DNA from: Mesoflavibacter zeaxanthinifaciens DSM 18436
Lineage (GTDB): Bacteria; Bacteroidota; Bacteroidia; Flavobacteriales; Flavobacteriaceae
Length of the DNA: 64,000 nt
Direction of reading: 5' to 3'
Assembly: GCF_000422365.1 (NCBI RefSeq)
Contig: NZ_AULQ01000006.1
Location: forward strand, 252,550 to 316,549
In this document: positions 60,308-64,000 of the stretch, one piece after another
Numbering within the stretch: the first letter of the stretch is position 1
How the letters are laid out: every line of letters begins with the position of its first letter
Position numbers and translations under genes: made by a program
Notes under the pieces: model-generated
What the model was told of the DNA's origin: nothing
Databases searched by the model: none
Seen by the model: only the letters and a program-made list of their open reading frames with translations

Positions 60308-62233
60308 TTTATAATTATTTGTTATGATAAATTTTGATCGTCTGTTTTCTTCATGTTCTTCATCTGTACATTTAACTCCGTTTTTGCAACGATTTAATAT
60401 TTGAGATTCTCCATAACCAATAGCGCTTTGTATTCGGTCTTTTGCTATGCCTCTAGAAAATAAATAATCTCTAGTAGACTTAGCTCTTCTATCAGATAAT
60501 TTCATATTATAACTATCATTACCACGACTATCTGTATGAGATTCGATTTTAATAACCATTTTTGGATGTTCTCTCATAACAGCAACTATGTTTTCTAACT
60601 CATAAGCAGCATCTGGTCTAATATTAGATTTGTCAAAGTCAAAAAATATCGGGTTAATTACAATTTCATTATCAATAATAAGTGGTTTTAATGATAAATC
60701 AATTTCAGTTTCTTCTTGATTAATTGCAGATGTTTCAAACTCAATATTATCAGGTCTGTAGATTGGTTTTTCAGCTAAAATTGTATAAGTTTTCTCGCAA
60801 TCTATTTTAAACTCGTAATAACCATCTTCTTTAGTTTGATATCTTTCTAATATTTTACCATCTATGTTAATTAAAGAGACTGTAGCTTTTGACAATAATT
60901 CATTAGTTAATTCATCTCTAATTAAACCTTTTACGATTTGTTCACATTTTAATTTACCAAACGCATAAATATCATCTCCACCTTGTCCTCCTTCTCTGTT
61001 AGAAGAAAAATAACCTGTATTTGTTTCTGTATCTATAAAGTAACAAAAGTCATCAAAAGAACTATTAAAAGGAGCTCCTAAATTTTTGACTTCAATATCA
61101 GTATTGGTTTTTAAAATATTAGATTCAAAAATATCTAAAAGACCTAGGTTAATATTAGCATCACTAGAAAAGTATAGAGTAGAGTCTTTTGCAACAAAAG
61201 GGAATTTTTCGTTTCCTTCTGTGTTAATTTTTGGTCCTAAATTAATAGGTTCTCCAAATGTACCATCATCATTTATAGCTACTTTATACAAATCTGTTTG
61301 ACCATACCCACTATCCATGTTTGATGAAAATATTAATGTCTTATTGTCTGGAGTAAGGGTAGGAGCTGTAAAGTCAAAGTTTTCATTATTAAATGGTAAT
61401 TCTTCAATATTTGTCCAGGTATTATCAACTTTAGTTGCTTTATAAAGTTTTAAATTTGAGGATCCACTTTTATTATATCGTCTTTTTTCCTTTTTATTCA
61501 CATTATTTCTGGTAAAATACATTGTATTACCATCATTTGTAATGGTAACAAGACCTTCGTGATCATTTTTAGTATTGATTTCAGAATTTAATTTCGCAGC
61601 ATTACTAAATACTTTTTTATTGTTTTCTATAGTAATTTCAGACTCAAAAATATTTAAATAAGGTTCATTATTAAGTTCGTATAATTCTTTTTCATTTGTA
61701 ATAGAATCTTTAACCCAAGTAGAGTAGAAGTATAATTTATTATCTTTTTCGAAACTACCAAAATCTGAATATTTTGTATTTAGAGGTAAATTTTCAATTT
61801 CTACATAAACCTTTTCTGTGCTTGATAATTCTGAATATGTATCTAGATTAAATTTTTCTATATCTTTTATTCGTCTATCTTTTTTATTGTTCTTGTTAAA
61901 AATTTTGACAAATTCAATAGCTTCTTCATATTTCTTTTGAGCTCTTAAAGTTTGAATGTATTTATATACATAATCAGAGTTAATGTTTGGATATTTATCA
62001 ATCGCTTTTTTATACCAAAAAGCAGCTTCTTTTACTTTACTAATGTTAAAATAGCAGTCTCCTAGTCTTGACAAAATATGTTCTGTACTGTCTTCTTTTT
62101 TTAAAGCTTCTTTGTATAACTCTGCAGCATTATCATAATTAAAGTCTCTAAAAAAATTATCTGCAACTTTTGTTTGTGCTATTGATAATTGACAAACAAA
62201 AAATAATATTAAGTATGTAAAATTTAATTTCAT
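60305..62233 (-). CDS. OmpA-family protein with TPR and WD40-like repeats
   Basis: The 642-residue protein has a signal peptide ending SIAQ, N-terminal TPR-like helices (residues about 25-130, AAELYKEALKKEDS), a PD40/WD40-like propeller (about 200-430, with PTLTPDNKTLIFSSNMDSGYG), a carboxypeptidase-regulatory-like domain (about 432-500) and a C-terminal OmpA domain (about 530-642, IFFDFDKSNIRPDA and KIESHTDSRGNDSYN). It anchors to peptidoglycan. It follows PorP/SprF by 2 bases. This order matches gliding-motility gene clusters. Confidence 0.87.
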   Translation of the reverse strand: MKLNFTYLILFFVCQLSIAQTKVADNFFRDFNYDNAAELYKEALKKEDSTEHILSRLGDCYFNISKVKEAAFWYKKAIDKYPNINSDYVYKYIQTLRAQKKYEEAIEFVKIFNKNNKKDRRIKDIEKFNLDTYSELSSTEKVYVEIENLPLNTKYSDFGSFEKDNKLYFYSTWVKDSITNEKELYELNNEPYLNIFESEITIENNKKVFSNAAKLNSEINTKNDHEGLVTITNDGNTMYFTRNNVNKKEKRRYNKSGSSNLKLYKATKVDNTWTNIEELPFNNENFDFTAPTLTPDNKTLIFSSNMDSGYGQTDLYKVAINDDGTFGEPINLGPKINTEGNEKFPFVAKDSTLYFSSDANINLGLLDIFESNILKTNTDIEVKNLGAPFNSSFDDFCYFIDTETNTGYFSSNREGGQGGDDIYAFGKLKCEQIVKGLIRDELTNELLSKATVSLINIDGKILERYQTKEDGYYEFKIDCEKTYTILAEKPIYRPDNIEFETSAINQEETEIDLSLKPLIIDNEIVINPIFFDFDKSNIRPDAAYELENIVAVMREHPKMVIKIESHTDSRGNDSYNMKLSDRRAKSTRDYLFSRGIAKDRIQSAIGYGESQILNRCKNGVKCTDEEHEENRRSKFIITNNYK

Positions 62234-62235
62234 CT

Positions 62236-63183
62236 TTAGAAATATCTTGGAGATTTAACACGTTTTGTTGGTTTAAACACCTCAAACATTAACAATATTT
62301 CGTGCGTACCACCAGTGTAAGGTCTTAAATCTGTTATATAATGTTCATAAGCGTATCCAATTCTCATTTGTGGCGAAATTTGGAAATCTGCTAATCCTCC
62401 GATTGTTGACGTATCTTGATTATATCTATAACTTCCACCAATCCAAAACGTTTCATTAAATAGTAAGTGAACACTTAAGTCAAAAGTTATTGGAGCACCA
62501 TTTGTAAATTTAACTACTGTAGAAGGCTTTAGTTTAGTGTTTTCACCTAAATCAAATACGTATCCTCCAGTAAAATAATATCCAACACGTTCTAATGCTA
62601 TGTAATCTACGTTAGGATCTAAAGCAGACTCGTTATAATTTGTATTAATAATTCTAGGAGCAGAAAGACCCAAATACCAACGATTTTGATGTAAATATGC
62701 GCCTACACCAAAGTTAGGATTCCAACGGTTTGTAAAATTGCTAAAAAATGGATCTTGAGATACACTTTGATCATCCAAAAATCCTGCTCTATCTAAGCTA
62801 TAGTGTATAAAACCAGCGCTTAAACCTAATGCTAATTTAGTTTTTTCAGATACTTGAATTGTATAAGAAAAAGCTCCATTTACGTACACAAAATTTTCAT
62901 AACCTAATTCATCATTTATAGCTGTAGCACCTAGTCCAATTTTTTCATTTTTTAAAGGCGAATGTATTGATACAGTTGAAGTAGTAGGAGCTCCTTCAAG
63001 ACCAACCCATTGACTTCTATGTAGACCAACAATACTTAGTGTTTCTCTACTGCCTGCATATGCAGGATTTATGGAAATTGTATTAAACATGTATTGAGTA
63101 AATTGAGGTAATTGTTGAGCAGTTATCTCTAAACAACCTAAAAAGAACAATACAATTATTCCATATTTTGAAAATTTTTTCAT
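62236..63183 (-). CDS. Type IX secretion membrane protein PorP/SprF family
   Basis: The 315-residue protein has a signal peptide and the PorP/SprF barrel signature QQLPQFTQYMFNTISINPAYAGS near the N terminus, then about 12-14 beta-strands ending near ISPQMRIGYAYEHYI. SprF is needed to secrete or anchor the gliding adhesin SprB; paralogues serve other CHU_C proteins, and the gene just upstream is such a protein. The ATG at 63183 fits the signal peptide. It lies 11 bases after the adhesin gene. Confidence 0.88.
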   Translation of the reverse strand: MKKFSKYGIIVLFFLGCLEITAQQLPQFTQYMFNTISINPAYAGSRETLSIVGLHRSQWVGLEGAPTTSTVSIHSPLKNEKIGLGATAINDELGYENFVYVNGAFSYTIQVSEKTKLALGLSAGFIHYSLDRAGFLDDQSVSQDPFFSNFTNRWNPNFGVGAYLHQNRWYLGLSAPRIINTNYNESALDPNVDYIALERVGYYFTGGYVFDLGENTKLKPSTVVKFTNGAPITFDLSVHLLFNETFWIGGSYRYNQDTSTIGGLADFQISPQMRIGYAYEHYITDLRPYTGGTHEILLMFEVFKPTKRVKSPRYF

Positions 63184-63194
63184 TAATAGCATTT

Positions 63195-64000
63195 TTATTT
63201 AGTACCTAAATATATTGGACCAGCAATTGGGTCTAAACCACTTTCTTTAAGTACTACTACATAGTAATAAGTACCATTTGGCAATCTTCCTGCAGATCCA
63301 ATTGAAGATGAAGGTGAAACTCCGCTCCAGTCATTTTGGTAATTATCAGATTCATATACCACATCACCAAATCTGTTAAATAGTTTTACTTCTACAACAA
63401 AACCGCAATCAGAAGCTCCTGTAACATTAAATGTTTCGTTATAACCATCTCCATTTGGTGTTACAGCTTTAGATATTTTGATTCTGTCTAAGCTTCCACA
63501 AGGTAATACCACACAGTCTTCATTAATATTAACAGTTAATCTAAATGTTTTTAAGCATCCATTATCAATTGTTGTATAAGTAAAGACATAGTCACCTAAA
63601 TCTACATCTAAAGGATCAAATATTCCATTTGCAATTGAAATTCCGTCTGTTTCAACAGTCCATTCCATATCAGTATCATATCCAAGAGGTAGTTCATTGT
63701 ATAGATCAATTTCACCATCTTCATAACATCTTGAAATAAATGATTCTTCTATAAAGTTTTCAGTAATGACGTTAATATTATGAGTAATTACTGTACTGTT
63801 GTTACATTCATCTGTTGCAGTCCAAATCCAAGTAATAGTGTACATTTCTTCTTCACCAGTGTATGTTGAAGTTTCTTCAAAAGTAAATTCAATATCTTGT
63901 TCAGAACAGTTGTCTTCAAAAATTAACTCAGGAACTTCTGGAATGTTAGAACAAACAACATCTGAAGGTAAATCTAATTGAGTCACTAATATTGGACCAA
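63195..64000 (-). CDS. Gliding-motility-associated C-terminal (CHU_C) surface protein, N-terminal part missing
   Basis: The frame runs to the window edge, so only the C-terminal 268 residues are seen. The terminal domain starts near KISKAVTPNGDGYNETFNV and has VKLFNRFGDVVYES and LPNGTYYYVVVLK, the gliding-motility C-terminal (CHU_C, type B) sorting domain. Upstream part consists of repeats with CSEQDIEF and TITWIWTATDECNN, typical of HYR-like or Ig-like adhesin modules. It is most likely a SprB-like adhesin or other large surface protein, secreted by the PorP/SprF protein encoded next to it. Confidence 0.85.
   Translation of the reverse strand, partial: GPILVTQLDLPSDVVCSNIPEVPELIFEDNCSEQDIEFTFEETSTYTGEEEMYTITWIWTATDECNNSTVITHNINVITENFIEESFISRCYEDGEIDLYNELPLGYDTDMEWTVETDGISIANGIFDPLDVDLGDYVFTYTTIDNGCLKTFRLTVNINEDCVVLPCGSLDRIKISKAVTPNGDGYNETFNVTGASDCGFVVEVKLFNRFGDVVYESDNYQNDWSGVSPSSSIGSAGRLPNGTYYYVVVLKESGLDPIAGPIYLGTK

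Overview
The window is an ordinary stretch of chromosome from a low-GC (by eye about one third G+C) member of the Bacteroidota, almost certainly family Flavobacteriaceae. The evidence is type IX secretion (T9SS) and gliding-motility proteins (PorQ, PorP/SprF, C-terminal sorting domains), families largely restricted to Bacteroidota (DUF4294, DUF6048/DUF6452, CCC-motif membrane protein), a TonB-dependent receptor, and promoters of the Bacteroidota form TAnnTTTG with almost no Shine-Dalgarno sequences. The genus cannot be fixed from the sequence alone; marine relatives such as Olleya, Lacinutrix or Psychroserpens are possible (inference). No tRNA, rRNA, insertion sequence, prophage, CRISPR array or integron was seen. 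Gene density is high: the only gene-free stretch above 300 bases is 53818-54197, which holds the rpsA promoter and leader.

Layout. 1-2113: 3' end of a secreted beta-propeller T9SS cargo protein. 2115-5710: three-gene biotin-dependent acyl-CoA carboxylase operon (carrier, biotin carboxylase, carboxyltransferase). 5804-8160: PrsW protease, NUDIX hydrolase, M42 aminopeptidase. 8281-13048: DUF4294 and hemolysin III pair, DoxD-like membrane protein, small unknown protein, DUF4268, ZIP transporter, methyltransferase. 13219-17126: two RNA methyltransferases (THUMP type and RlmD) around two envelope proteins. 17369-21213: ornithine aminotransferase, two small membrane proteins and a T9SS cargo protein. 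21408-25157: Smr protein, calcium-repeat lipoprotein, cysteine desulfurase and alpha/beta hydrolase. 25409-31014: surface protein, TonB-dependent receptor, LytM-type peptidase.

31191-33592 is a cell-division/RNA locus: a coiled-coil protein, ZapA, a well-supported 6S RNA, and ribonuclease Y. It is followed by a PAS histidine kinase, XerD, three outer-membrane beta-barrel proteins around aroQ, dihydrolipoyl dehydrogenase, type 2 NADH dehydrogenase, MsrB, an M48 lipoprotein peptidase and an MFS transporter. 45087-48031 is an ECF sigma factor operon with a probable anti-sigma protein and two repeat-built surface proteins. lon follows, with a sigma-54-like site upstream. Then come porQ, cmk, a LysM protein, rpsA, a compact pyrR-pyrB-unknown-rnz operon, pdxH and a CAP lipoprotein. 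The window closes inside a gliding-motility module: a CHU_C-type adhesin (truncated), PorP/SprF and an OmpA-family protein.

No clearly new multi-gene system stands out. The points most worth a second look are the sigma-54-like site before lon, the ECF operon with DYG- and TGSGD-repeat proteins, the 6S RNA, the RlmD lacking its Fe-S cysteines, the four-cysteine insert in ornithine aminotransferase, the pyrR operon with no room for an attenuator, and several unexplained 5' leaders and operator-like palindromes.
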